A DNA stretch of 64,000 bases. Source: Erythrobacter oryzae (GTDB lineage: Bacteria > Pseudomonadota > Alphaproteobacteria > Sphingomonadales > Sphingomonadaceae). Made by a program: the position numbers and the translations under genes. Positions within the stretch are counted from its first letter, which is position 1. Each line of letters opens with the position of its first letter. The stretch lies in contig NZ_JASCXI010000001.1 of assembly GCF_030271515.1 (NCBI RefSeq), forward strand, positions 806,001-870,000, written 5' to 3'. Shown piece by piece: positions 8,817 through 17,005 of this stretch. The notes beneath the pieces were generated by a model, which saw only the letters and a list, made by a program, of their open reading frames with translations, was not told the DNA's origin and searched no databases.

Positions 8817-9884
8817 TTACCCGCGCCCGATGAGCTTCTGCGCCATCCGGTCGGCAACCACGTCAGCGGTCTCGCCGCTCGCCTTGCTTTCGGCCCAGAT
8901 CGATTCGAGCCGCCCGGGAATCTGCGCGACCAGCGCGTTGACCTCGGCGATGTCGCCGATGCGGCCCTCGCGGCGGGCGAGATATTCGGTCGCGACCGAG
9001 ATGATGCCGCCCGCGTTGATGACGTAGTCAGGGGCATAGAGGATGCCGCGCGCGGCGAGCTTCGCGCCGTGCTCCGGGCGCGCCAGCTGGTTGTTCGCCC
9101 CGCCCGCGACGATCGCGCAGTCGAGCGCGGCGATGCCGGCATCGTCGAGGATCGCGCCCAGCGCGTTGGGGCTGAAGACATCGCAGGGCGTCGCCATGAT
9201 CGCGTCGCTCGCCACGGCCACACCGCCGAGTTCCGCCGCTAGGGCTGCGGCACGATCCGCGTTGATGTCGGCGAGGGTCAGCTTCGCGCCGTCCTTCGCC
9301 AGCAGCCGGGCCACCCCGCCGCCGACCGAGCCGGTGCCCTGCACCGCGACATGGACGCCCGCGAGGCTGTCCTTGCCCAGCTGGTGCGCCACCGCCTGCT
9401 TGATGCCGAGATAGATCCCGTAAGCCGTGAACGGCCCCGGATCGCCGCCCGCCGAGCCCGCGCCCTCGACCGGAAGGCCCGAGACATGGGCGGTGCGCTT
9501 GGAGACCGCGACCATGTCGGCCTCGGAAATGCCCACGTCTTCCGCCGTCACGTAACGTCCGCCGAGGGCCTCGACCGCATCGCCGAAAGCCGCGAGCATC
9601 TCGGGGGTCTTGATGCGCTGCTCGTCGGCAAGGATCACGGCCTTGCCGCCGCCCATCGGCAGGCCCGCCATCGCGTTCTTGTAGCTCATCCCGCGCGACA
9701 GGCGCAGCGCATCGCGCATCGCGCCCGCGGGGTCGTTGTAATGCCAGAAGCGCGTCCCGCCCGCCGAGGGGCCGAGGTGGGTCGAATGCACCGCAATGAT
9801 CGCCGTCAGCCCGCTCGCCCGGTCGTGGACCAGCGTCACGCTCTCGTGCGCGTCGAAATCGGGCTCGGCCCAGAATGCGGTCAT
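8817..9884 (-). CDS. Glu/Leu/Phe/Val family amino acid dehydrogenase
   Basis: NAD-dependent oxidative deaminase of the leucine/phenylalanine/valine dehydrogenase type, converting a branched or aromatic amino acid to its 2-oxo acid and ammonia. The 355 residues contain the catalytic lysine region GLPMGGGKAVI (the Lys lies near residue 80), a second-domain Rossmann motif GTGSVGGGVA, and the shorter length that separates this group from glutamate dehydrogenases. The ATG at 9884 has a well-placed GGGGAG; an upstream in-frame start lacks one. Substrate cannot be fixed from sequence alone. The gene stands alone between ccmC and tRNA-His. Confidence 0.85.
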   Translation of the reverse strand: MTAFWAEPDFDAHESVTLVHDRASGLTAIIAVHSTHLGPSAGGTRFWHYNDPAGAMRDALRLSRGMSYKNAMAGLPMGGGKAVILADEQRIKTPEMLAAFGDAVEALGGRYVTAEDVGISEADMVAVSKRTAHVSGLPVEGAGSAGGDPGPFTAYGIYLGIKQAVAHQLGKDSLAGVHVAVQGTGSVGGGVARLLAKDGAKLTLADINADRAAALAAELGGVAVASDAIMATPCDVFSPNALGAILDDAGIAALDCAIVAGGANNQLARPEHGAKLAARGILYAPDYVINAGGIISVATEYLARREGRIGDIAEVNALVAQIPGRLESIWAESKASGETADVVADRMAQKLIGRG

Positions 9885-9950
9885 GTCGTCTCCCCTGCCG
9901 CGCGGGGGAAGCCCGGCGCGGACGTGCCGTTCACGCATTCAGGGGGAAAA

Positions 9951-10027
9951 TGGGGCGACCAATGGGGCTCGAACCCACGACCTCCGGTACCACAAACCGG
10001 CGCTCTAACCAGCTGAGCTATGATCGC
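9951..10027 (-). tRNA. tRNA-His (GTG)
   Basis: The minus strand folds into a complete cloverleaf: acceptor stem starting GCGATCA, T8 A9, D stem GCTC/GAGC, anticodon stem CCGGT/ACCGG with loop TTGTGGT (anticodon GTG), T arm GTGGG-TTCGAGC-CCCAT, and an encoded CCA. An extra 5' G at position -1 (included here) faces C73, the identity element of histidine tRNA. The 3' CCA begins at 9953 on the plus strand. Confidence 0.96.
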
Positions 10028-10260
10028 CACACGCCCCTGCTCGCATACCACCATTTCGGTCGCTGCCAAGCCCGCGCGAGGGGTGGCGGTTGACGCATGG
10101 CAGCCGCACCGTCAAGTGCCGCGGCAAAGGAGGCGCGCCTCTTGCACAAAGCCTGCCCCAAGGGAAGCGAAAAACGCGCGAGGGGCATGCGCGCGCAAGA
10201 TTGTTACGCGGACCCAAAAGCGTTGCCTGTGGGCCTCGCGCTTCTATTGTCCGCCCCGCC

Positions 10261-10896
10261 ATGACGACCTTCAGCGATTCTGTCGCCGACCGCCTCGCCG
10301 CGCAAGCTGCCATGCAGCGCGTGCCCACGCCGAAAGCCGCGGTGTTCCAGCACCGGCGATTCGTGCCTGCGGACCTCGCCGCCGAGCTGATCGCGCTGAT
10401 CGACAGGGACCGCCGCCCCTCGACCATCGCCGACGACAACGGCGATGCCTATTTCCGCACCAGCGAGACTTGTGACCTCGCCGCCGATCTGCCCGCGGTG
10501 CAGCGGATCGAGGCGCTGCTGACCGACCTGTCGGGCATCGACCCGGCCTATGGCGAGCCGCTCCAAGGCCAGCGCTATGCCGAGGGGCAGGAGTTCAAGC
10601 CCCACACCGACTACTTCACCCCCGGCGGGCGCGACTTCCAGAAATATTGCGCCCTGTCGGGCAACCGGACGTGGACCTTCATGGTCTATCTGAACGATGT
10701 CGCGGCGGGGGGAGCCACGCGTTTCAAGGCGCTCGACAAGACCTTTCAGCCCGAGGCGGGAAAATTGCTGTGCTGGAACAACCGCTTGCCCGATGGCGCG
10801 GTAAATCCGGCAACGCTCCACCACGGGATGAAGGTGAGGAAGGGGGTCAAATACGTCATCACCAAGTGGTACCGCGAGCGGGTCTGGCAGGGCTAG
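10261..10896 (+). CDS. 2OG-Fe(II) oxygenase, prolyl 4-hydroxylase type
   Basis: Iron and 2-oxoglutarate dependent dioxygenase of the prolyl 4-hydroxylase superfamily. The 211 residues include a C-terminal double-stranded beta helix with the iron triad H115-x-D117 (in FKPHTDYF) and H187 (in TLHHGMKV), plus K197 (in GVKYVITKW) for the 2-oxoglutarate carboxylate. This spacing matches bacterial P4H-like proteins. The protein substrate is unknown. It is a single-gene unit, followed six bases later by a hairpin that could end transcription from both sides. Confidence 0.88.
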   Translation: MTTFSDSVADRLAAQAAMQRVPTPKAAVFQHRRFVPADLAAELIALIDRDRRPSTIADDNGDAYFRTSETCDLAADLPAVQRIEALLTDLSGIDPAYGEPLQGQRYAEGQEFKPHTDYFTPGGRDFQKYCALSGNRTWTFMVYLNDVAAGGATRFKALDKTFQPEAGKLLCWNNRLPDGAVNPATLHHGMKVRKGVKYVITKWYRERVWQG

Positions 10897-10901
10897 AATC
10901 G

Positions 10902-10927
10902 AAAAAGGCGAGCCCGTCGGCCCGCCT
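10902..10927 (-). terminator. Rho-independent terminator after rpmE (possibly bidirectional)
   Basis: Read on the minus strand, a nine-pair GC stem (AGGCGGGCC with its partner in GGCTCGCCT, one G-U pair) and a four-base loop are followed by five T. It lies 43 bases past the rpmE stop and immediately after the stop of the convergent oxygenase gene. Confidence 0.8.
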
Positions 10928-10969
10928 CCCTCGTTGCAGGCCGAAACCTGCGCAGCTTGTGATGCAAGC

Positions 10970-11197
10970 TTATTTGTTCTTGAGGCTGAGCCCGCCGAAA
11001 CGCTTGTTGAACTGGGCAACGCGGCCGCCTTCGGAGACCTGCTGCTTGCCGCCGGTCCAGGCGGGGTGGCTCAGCGGATCGATGTCGAGCGCGAGCACAT
11101 CGCCTTCCTTGCCCCAGGTCGAGCGGGTCTGGAATTCGGTGCCATCGGTCATCTTGACCGTGATCATGTGGTAATCGGGGTGACCTTCGGCCTTCAT
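10970..11197 (-). CDS. rpmE: Large ribosomal subunit protein bL31
   Basis: Ribosomal protein of the 50S subunit. The 75 residues start [10 protein letters not shown] and contain the family core [12 protein letters not shown], the conserved [13 protein letters not shown], and the C-terminal FNKRFG. The zinc-binding cysteines of the long bL31 form are missing, so this is the zinc-independent type. AAAGGA precedes the ATG at 11197. A terminator follows. The reading frame remains open upstream of that ATG, but that extension is not protein-like. Confidence 0.95.
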   Translation of the reverse strand: MKAEGHPDYHMITVKMTDGTEFQTRSTWGKEGDVLALDIDPLSHPAWTGGKQQVSEGGRVAQFNKRFGGLSLKNK

Positions 11198-11619
11198 GAC
11201 GGTATCCTTTGCAGCGTGGCGCCGGTTCCGACCGGCACAGCTATGAATGGGAAGCGGCGCGCCTAGTCGGGTTTGCCTTGAAAGGCAAGCCCGCCTGCGG
11301 AGTCTTTGTGCTGCGCACGCCATCCGGCGTGCGAAATCCTCGCTCACGCGGCCTAAAGGCCGCATCGCTGCGGGCGGCCGGTCGGCCTTGCGGTCGCTGT
11401 GCGACCGATCGCGGTGCCGCCGGGGAAATGCAACCGCCGTGATGCGAGAATGCGCTTTCCTACACGGGACCCGAGGCATAAGACCGATTCTCGCTCTTTG
11501 ACCCCGTGATTGCACCCTGCCCCGACTGATCGAGAGAGGCGATCAAATCCCTCGCATTGATCGAGCGGATTTCGGCCTCTGGACAGTGTCTCATGTGTCT
11601 CCAACAGGGACGCAGGTGC
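11198..11619 (-). other. Gene-free stretch upstream of rpmE with small perfect hairpins
   Basis: No convincing gene is present between rpmE and the repeat at 11620. The stretch holds several short perfect hairpins, including CGCACGCC/GGCGTGCG (11313-11332) and GCGGCC/GGCCGC (11348-11363). Neither is followed by a T run. The rpmE promoter should be here, on the minus strand, but no clear -35/-10 pair could be picked. Strand is given for rpmE. Confidence 0.5.
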
Positions 11620-11763
11620 CAGTCCCTCCCCGTCCTGCAAGGATGGGGAGGCAGCATCGCGCAGCGATGTCGGAGGGGTCCGGGCGGCCTGAGGATCACC
11701 CCTCCGTCAGCCGCCTGCGGCGTCTGCCACCTCCCCATTCGCGGCGCGAACGGGGAGGGACTG
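11620..11763. repeat. 144-base nested palindromic intergenic element
   Basis: The two ends are a perfect 14-base inverted repeat (CAGTCCCTCCCCGT at 11620-11633, its complement at 11750-11763). Inside are several further hairpins: CCTCCCC/GGGGAGG on the left (11625-11651), CATCGC/GCGATG (11655-11669), GGAGGGGT/ACCCCTCC (11672-11705) and CCTCCCC/GGGGAGG on the right. It ends 14 bases past the fabZ stop. The architecture is that of a dispersed intergenic repeat or large structured RNA; copy number elsewhere in the genome is unknown. Confidence 0.7.
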
Positions 11764-11777
11764 TAAGCTGTTCCGCC

Positions 11778-12257
11778 TCAGGCCGAGGGCGGATCGGTCA
11801 TCATGGCGGTGAACTCGACCTCGCAGGTCACCTTGCCCTCGACGCTGGCGATGCCCTTGAACTTGTAGACGCGGCTGCGCTTCTGGGTGAACTCGACGTT
11901 GAGATCGAGCAGGCAGCCGGGCGTCACGGGGGCGCGGAACTTGGCGTTCTCGATGCCCATGAAGATGACGAGCTTGCCGGTGCCGGCGAGTTCCATTGTC
12001 TCGATCCCGAGGATGCCTGCGGCCTGCGCCAGCGCCTCGATCTGGAGCACGCCGGGCATGATCGGCGCGCCCGGGAAGTGGCCCTGGAAGAACTGCTCGT
12101 TCATACTCACGGCCTTGACCGCGTGGATCCGCTCGCCCAGCTCTATGGCCTTGACGCGGTCGACCAGCAGCAGCGGGTAGCGATGCGGCAAGGCCTTGAG
12201 GATCTTGACGATATCGTAATCGAGCGGCTCTGCCGCCGCGCTACCCGTGTCGCTCAT
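11778..12257 (-). CDS. fabZ: 3-hydroxyacyl-ACP dehydratase FabZ
   Basis: Cytoplasmic hotdog-fold dehydratase of type II fatty acid synthesis, converting 3-hydroxyacyl-ACP to trans-2-enoyl-ACP. The 159 residues show the active-site signature [21 protein letters not shown] in outline: H60 in GHFPG and E74 in QIEAL. It is the last gene of the pyrH to fabZ block and follows skp by 14 bases; the fabZ-skp-bamA linkage is classic in proteobacteria. The first 12 residues are a poorly conserved extension. Confidence 0.95.
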   Translation of the reverse strand: MSDTGSAAAEPLDYDIVKILKALPHRYPLLLVDRVKAIELGERIHAVKAVSMNEQFFQGHFPGAPIMPGVLQIEALAQAAGILGIETMELAGTGKLVIFMGIENAKFRAPVTPGCLLDLNVEFTQKRSRVYKFKGIASVEGKVTCEVEFTAMMTDPPSA

Positions 12258-12271
12258 GGGTCAGCCCTGCC

Positions 12272-12964
12272 TCAGCGGCCGGCCGGCGCGGCCGGGTTGC
12301 CCTGCTGCGCCGCGGCGGCCTGCTGCTGCTGCTGCTGCGCGATGCTGGCCTGGATCAGGCGCTGCTGGATCTCCTGATAGACCTGGATGCCCTCGCGGCT
12401 CGGCTGCCAGCCCGACGGCGGCACCACGCCGACCGCGGGCACGCGGGTGTTGAGCGCGGCGGTGACCTTGGCGGTGATGTCGGCCTCGGGCGGGGCGAAC
12501 AGCAGGGTGCTCGGATCGATCACGAACTTGATCTGGTCCTTGGTGGTCACGTCCTGCAGCGCCGAGGGGTACTGCATGATGATCTGCTCGACCGCGAAGA
12601 CGCGCGCGCCGTCGATCTGGTTGTTGAGCCCGGCGATCTCCTGCTCGAGGGTCTGGAGCTTGGCGAAGTCGGGCGACTTCTGCATCGCGGCCTGCTCGGT
12701 CTCGTCGACCTGCTTGTCGCCGTTCTTGTCGAACTTGGCGAGCATGGTCTGGCGCTCCTGCGCCTTGGTGCGGCGCAGCTCGTTCTGCTGGGCGTAGGTG
12801 GTGTTGACCTGCTCGTAGGCGGTCTGGAAGGCGGTGGTGCCGATGATGGTGCGCGGGATGTCGACCGTGGCCATGTTGCCCTGGACCTGGGCGCTGGCAG
12901 GCAGCGCGGCGGCAGCGGCGAGGATCAGCCCGGTGGGCGCAAGGAGCTTGGAGATACGGGTCAT
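12272..12964 (-). CDS. skp: OmpH/Skp family periplasmic chaperone
   Basis: Periplasmic holdase that carries unfolded outer membrane proteins to the BAM complex. The 230 residues start with a signal peptide (cleavage near ALPASA-Q25), followed by the OmpH core with long helical arms rich in charged residues (about 60-130). The C-terminal 35 residues are an unusual Gln/Ala-rich tail (a run of seven Q) not present in E. coli Skp. Its start overlaps the bamA stop by one base (TGATG). Confidence 0.88.
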   Translation of the reverse strand: MTRISKLLAPTGLILAAAAALPASAQVQGNMATVDIPRTIIGTTAFQTAYEQVNTTYAQQNELRRTKAQERQTMLAKFDKNGDKQVDETEQAAMQKSPDFAKLQTLEQEIAGLNNQIDGARVFAVEQIIMQYPSALQDVTTKDQIKFVIDPSTLLFAPPEADITAKVTAALNTRVPAVGVVPPSGWQPSREGIQVYQEIQQRLIQASIAQQQQQQAAAAQQGNPAAPAGR

Positions 12965-15702
12965 CAGAATTGGGTTCCTACGTTGAAGGTGAAGCGCCGC
13001 TCGTCGTCACCCTCGACCTTGCGGATGGTCTGGGCGAAGTCGATGCGGAAAGGTCCGAAGGGCGAGTTCCAGTTGACCCCGATCCCGGCGGTGATGCGCG
13101 GGCTCGGCGAGTTGCCGAGGAACAGTTCGCGGATGTTGGTGCCCGGCACGATCAGGCGGGCATTGACCGTGCCGTCGGGCTGGGTCGCGGCGGTGGTGAC
13201 CACGCCGGTGGCGACGATCGAGTAGAGCAGCTGGCCATCGGCATTGCGCTGCTGGTTGCCCGCCGGGTTGACGGTCAGCACCGGGGTCTCGACGCCCCAC
13301 AGCGCGCCGACGTCGGCCCAGATCGAGGGCCTGAGGCCCAGCTCGCGGGCGCCCGAGCCCAGCGGGATCTCGAGCTCGGCGCGGCCGAGGTAGTAGTTGC
13401 GCCCGCCGATCGCGTCGTCGCGCACCTGGTTCCGCTGGGTGACGTAGGTCGGATTGCCGTTCGCATCGAGAACCGGCTGGCCGACCGCGTTGAGGATCGA
13501 CTGCTGGGTGAGGATGCGCGGGCCCACGCCGCGGATCGCGAAGCCGCGGAACTGCGGTTCGCCGAGGAAGAAGCGGTCGGTCAGCAGCACGTCGTCGACC
13601 CCGGCGCCCGGGCGATCCTGCAGCGGGATGATCGTCCCGCCCTCGGCGAGGACAGAGAAGATGAAGCCCGAATTGCCGACGTTCCAGAACTGCTGCGCAC
13701 GCCCGCGGAAGCGCACGTAGCGCACGTCCCCGCCCAGCCCGGCGAACTCGCTCGAGAGCGAAATGGTCTTGCCGCGCGAGGGACGGATGCGCGAGTTCAG
13801 CGAGTTGTAGTTGAGGCTGAGGCCCACGATCGAGGACAGCCGCTTGCCGATCGAATCGCACAGGAAGCGGCCCGCGCGCAGCGGATCGCACTCGGTCGTG
13901 CCGTCGCCGTTCAGGTCGGAGAAGAACAGGCTCTCGTCGAGGCTGACGTCGTCGTAGTTGAGCGTGTAGCTGCCGATCAGCGCCATGTACTCGGTCAGCG
14001 GCACGCCCGCGCGCATCGAGAAGCCGGTGGTGGCCTGCTGGAAGGTCGTGTTGCGATCGTTGCCGGTGAAGTTGAAGCTGTTGAAGTCGCGCCGGTAGAT
14101 GTCGATCCCGCCGGAGATGTTGCGATCGAAGACGTAAGGATCAGAGAAGCTCACCTGCGCCGAGCGCGAGAACTGCGAGTAGTTGACGCTGAGGCCGATG
14201 GTCTGCCCGCGCCCGCGGAAGTTGCGCTGGCGGATCGAGCCCGCGAGAATGAACTGCTCGATCGACGAGAAGCCCGCCGAGAACTGCAATTCCCCGGTCG
14301 GCTTTTCCTCGACGTTGGCTTCAAGGATGATGCGGTCGGGCGCGCTGCCTTCGACCTGCTTGACCTCGAAATTCTCCTGGAAATAGGCGAGCGAATTGAC
14401 GCGCGCATTGGTGCGCTGCACCGCGAGGCTGTTGAAGGCGTCGCCCTCGGCCAGGCGGAACTCGCGGCGCACGACCTTGTCCTGCGTCAGGGTATTGCCG
14501 TTGATGTCGACCCGCTCGACGTAGACGCGCGGGGCCTCGCGCAGGATGAAGGTGACATTCATCTTGCGGGTGTCGGGGTCACGCTTGAAGCGCGGCTGGA
14601 CGTCGGCGAAGGCATAGCCGTAGCGGCCCGCAAGCTCGGTCAGCTGCTCGACCGTGTCCTCGACCGTCTTGGCGTTGTAGAAATCGCCTTCCTTCATCGG
14701 CAGCTGGGTGCTCATCACCTCGCTGTCGAAGTCGCGCAGCTGGCTGTCGACCTTGACCTCGCCGAAGTTGTAGCGCTCGCCTTCCTCGACCACGTAGGTG
14801 ATGATGAAGTCCTTCTGGTCCGGCGTCAGCTCGGCCACCGCCGAGACGACGCGGAAATCGGCATAGCCCTCGGTCAGGTAGAACTGGCGGAGCTTCTGCT
14901 GGTCGAAGGCAAGACGGTCGGGGTCGTAGCTGGTGTTCGAGCTGAAGAAGCTGGTGAGGCGCGACTGCTTGGTCACCATCTCGCCGCGCAGCTCGCCGTC
15001 GGAGAACTTCTCGTTACCGAGGATGTTGATCTGGCGGACCTTGGACTTGGGGCCCTCGCTGATCTCGAAGACGATGTCGACGCGGTTCTGCGGCAGCTGC
15101 ACCAGCTTGGGCTCGACCTTGGCGGCGAAGCGACCCTGGCGCTTGTAGAGCTCGATGATGCGCGCCACGTCCGCGCGGACCTTGGAACGGGTGAAGATCT
15201 GGCGCGGCGCGAGCTTGATCTCGGGCACGATCTTGTCGTTCTTGAGCCGCTTGTTGCCTTCCAGCACGATGCGGTTGATCACCGGGTTCTCGGTCACGGT
15301 GATGACGACATTGCCGTTGTCATTGCGGATCGAGGAATTGGCGAAAAGCTCGGTCGCGCCGAGATCCTTGATCGCCTCGTCGGCCGCGGCGGCGGTGTAT
15401 TCCTGACCGACGCGCAGACGGACATAGCTGAGGATCGTGGTCGGCTCGAGGCGCTCGGCCCCGACCACGGTGATGGTGCGGATGGTGTTGGCGCGCGGCG
15501 CGGGGGCGGGCGCCGGAGCGGGCGCAGGCTGGGCGGCGGGCGCAGCGGGCTGGGGCGCCGGCTGGCTCTGGGCGTCGGCGAGCGTGGGGACGCCGGCAAG
15601 GATCGAGCCGCAGGCGAGCAGGCTCGCCAGCCGCAGCGGCGCGCGCTGGCTTGCGGGAGTGCAGTTGACCGGCGTCGCACCCGTCTGGCTCATTCGGTTC
15701 AT
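12964..15702 (-). CDS. bamA: Outer membrane protein assembly factor BamA
   Basis: Core of the BAM machine that folds beta-barrel proteins into the outer membrane. The 912 residues comprise a signal peptide (about 1-45, ending ADA-Q), a Pro-Ala-rich linker (about 46-70), five POTRA repeats (about 72-430), and a barrel with the lid motif QFRGFAIRG and a C-terminal aromatic residue (VGTQF). It is longer than E. coli BamA because of the linker and barrel loops. M4 is an alternative start. Its neighbours rseP upstream and skp-fabZ downstream are conserved partners. Confidence 0.96.
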   Translation of the reverse strand: MNRMSQTGATPVNCTPASQRAPLRLASLLACGSILAGVPTLADAQSQPAPQPAAPAAQPAPAPAPAPAPRANTIRTITVVGAERLEPTTILSYVRLRVGQEYTAAAADEAIKDLGATELFANSSIRNDNGNVVITVTENPVINRIVLEGNKRLKNDKIVPEIKLAPRQIFTRSKVRADVARIIELYKRQGRFAAKVEPKLVQLPQNRVDIVFEISEGPKSKVRQINILGNEKFSDGELRGEMVTKQSRLTSFFSSNTSYDPDRLAFDQQKLRQFYLTEGYADFRVVSAVAELTPDQKDFIITYVVEEGERYNFGEVKVDSQLRDFDSEVMSTQLPMKEGDFYNAKTVEDTVEQLTELAGRYGYAFADVQPRFKRDPDTRKMNVTFILREAPRVYVERVDINGNTLTQDKVVRREFRLAEGDAFNSLAVQRTNARVNSLAYFQENFEVKQVEGSAPDRIILEANVEEKPTGELQFSAGFSSIEQFILAGSIRQRNFRGRGQTIGLSVNYSQFSRSAQVSFSDPYVFDRNISGGIDIYRRDFNSFNFTGNDRNTTFQQATTGFSMRAGVPLTEYMALIGSYTLNYDDVSLDESLFFSDLNGDGTTECDPLRAGRFLCDSIGKRLSSIVGLSLNYNSLNSRIRPSRGKTISLSSEFAGLGGDVRYVRFRGRAQQFWNVGNSGFIFSVLAEGGTIIPLQDRPGAGVDDVLLTDRFFLGEPQFRGFAIRGVGPRILTQQSILNAVGQPVLDANGNPTYVTQRNQVRDDAIGGRNYYLGRAELEIPLGSGARELGLRPSIWADVGALWGVETPVLTVNPAGNQQRNADGQLLYSIVATGVVTTAATQPDGTVNARLIVPGTNIRELFLGNSPSPRITAGIGVNWNSPFGPFRIDFAQTIRKVEGDDERRFTFNVGTQF

Positions 15703-15883
15703 GCAGCTAAAATCCCGTTCTCAACCCTGTGCGCCGCACATCCGAGAGATGTTGCGGCAACCTGCCAGCTTTCCGAATGCGACCCCCTCGTCGCACTGTC
15801 CCGCCCTCGAGGACGCCTCTGCCCCATGTGACAATCGCAATCAAGCCGCGCGCGCTGACCTGCCTGCCGTATCCACCGCGCTG

Positions 15884-17005
15884 TCAGCTGCCGAAGATCG
15901 GGAGCGCGATAATGTCATTCACCGTCACCACCGCCATCAACATCAGCACCAGGGCAATTCCCGTGCGATAGGCCCACTCGGTCGCCTGCGGTCCGACCGG
16001 CTTCCGGCGGATCGCCTCGGCCGCGTAGAACATCAGGTGCCCGCCATCGAGCGCGGGGATTGGCAAGAAGTTGATGAATGCCAAATTAAGCGAAATGAGC
16101 GCGGCAAAGTGGATGAAGGCCGCCGCCCCCATGCTGAGCTGCTCGCCCGAATACTTCGCGATCTTGAGCGGCCCGCCCAGCTCCTTGACCGAGCGCTCGC
16201 CGGTGACGATCTGGCGGATGCCGGTGATCATCATGGCGGTGAGGTCCCAGCTCTGCTGGACGCCCAGCGGGATCGCCTGAAGGACGCTCACCTTTTCAAT
16301 CTCGTACTTGCCGCCGGCAGGCGCGATCCCGATCAGGCCCTCGGTGCTGACATTGCCGAAAGAGTCCTTTCGTTCAGCCCGTGCGGTGGTCAGCGGGATG
16401 GCGAGCCGCTCGCCCTCGCGCTCGACGGTGAAGGTCATCCGCTTGCCGGGATGAAGCGCGACGCGGGTCTTGAGATCGGTGAAATCGCGCACCGGCTGCC
16501 CGTCGATCGCAAGGATCACATCGCCGGTTTTCATCCCCGCCGCCTCGGCGACGCTGCCTTGCGCGAAGGCGCCGACCGTGCGCGAATCCTCGACGCCCAC
16601 GATCACCGGCTTGCCGATGATGGCGAAGAAGGCCGCGAAGATGAGAATCGCGAGCAGCAGATTGGTGACCGGCCCCGCCGCGACGATCAGCGCGCGCTTC
16701 CACAGGGCGGCGGCCTGGAAGCTGCCTTCCTCCACCGGCGCATGGGGATCGGGAATGCTCGCGGGGTTCATGTCGCCCCGGAACTGCACATAGCCGCCCA
16801 GCGGCAGCGCCGAGAGCTTCCAGCGGGTGCCGCGCCTGTCGGTGAAGCCCGCCAGCTCCTTGCCGAAACCGACCGAGAAGGCCTCGGCCTCGACGCCGAA
16901 CAGACGGCCGACGAGCAGGTGGCCAAGCTCATGCAGGGTGACCAGCGGGCCGAGCAGCAGCACGAAGCCGAGCAGGTACATCCAGAAAGGGGGGCTTTCA
17001 AACAA
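15884..17005 (-). CDS. rseP: Site-2 intramembrane metalloprotease RseP
   Basis: Inner membrane zinc protease that cuts anti-sigma factors and signal peptide remnants within the membrane. With the start used here the protein has 373 residues: first helix with HELGH (H25, E26, H29), a single PDZ domain (about 120-200), and the LDGGH third-ligand motif near residue 315. The family N-terminus FESPPFWMYLLGF follows a TTG codon at 17005, with GGAG about a dozen bases before it. The next ATG (16980) would cut into the first helix. The start overlaps the dxr stop by eight bases. The bamA partner lies 181 bases downstream. Confidence 0.92.
   Translation of the reverse strand: MFESPPFWMYLLGFVLLLGPLVTLHELGHLLVGRLFGVEAEAFSVGFGKELAGFTDRRGTRWKLSALPLGGYVQFRGDMNPASIPDPHAPVEEGSFQAAALWKRALIVAAGPVTNLLLAILIFAAFFAIIGKPVIVGVEDSRTVGAFAQGSVAEAAGMKTGDVILAIDGQPVRDFTDLKTRVALHPGKRMTFTVEREGERLAIPLTTARAERKDSFGNVSTEGLIGIAPAGGKYEIEKVSVLQAIPLGVQQSWDLTAMMITGIRQIVTGERSVKELGGPLKIAKYSGEQLSMGAAAFIHFAALISLNLAFINFLPIPALDGGHLMFYAAEAIRRKPVGPQATEWAYRTGIALVLMLMAVVTVNDIIALPIFGS

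Noticed and set aside
12970..15831. Long plus-strand open frame over bamA
   Set aside because: Product is Asp/Val/Leu/Ala-biased and shows no motif; bamA is clear on the other strand.
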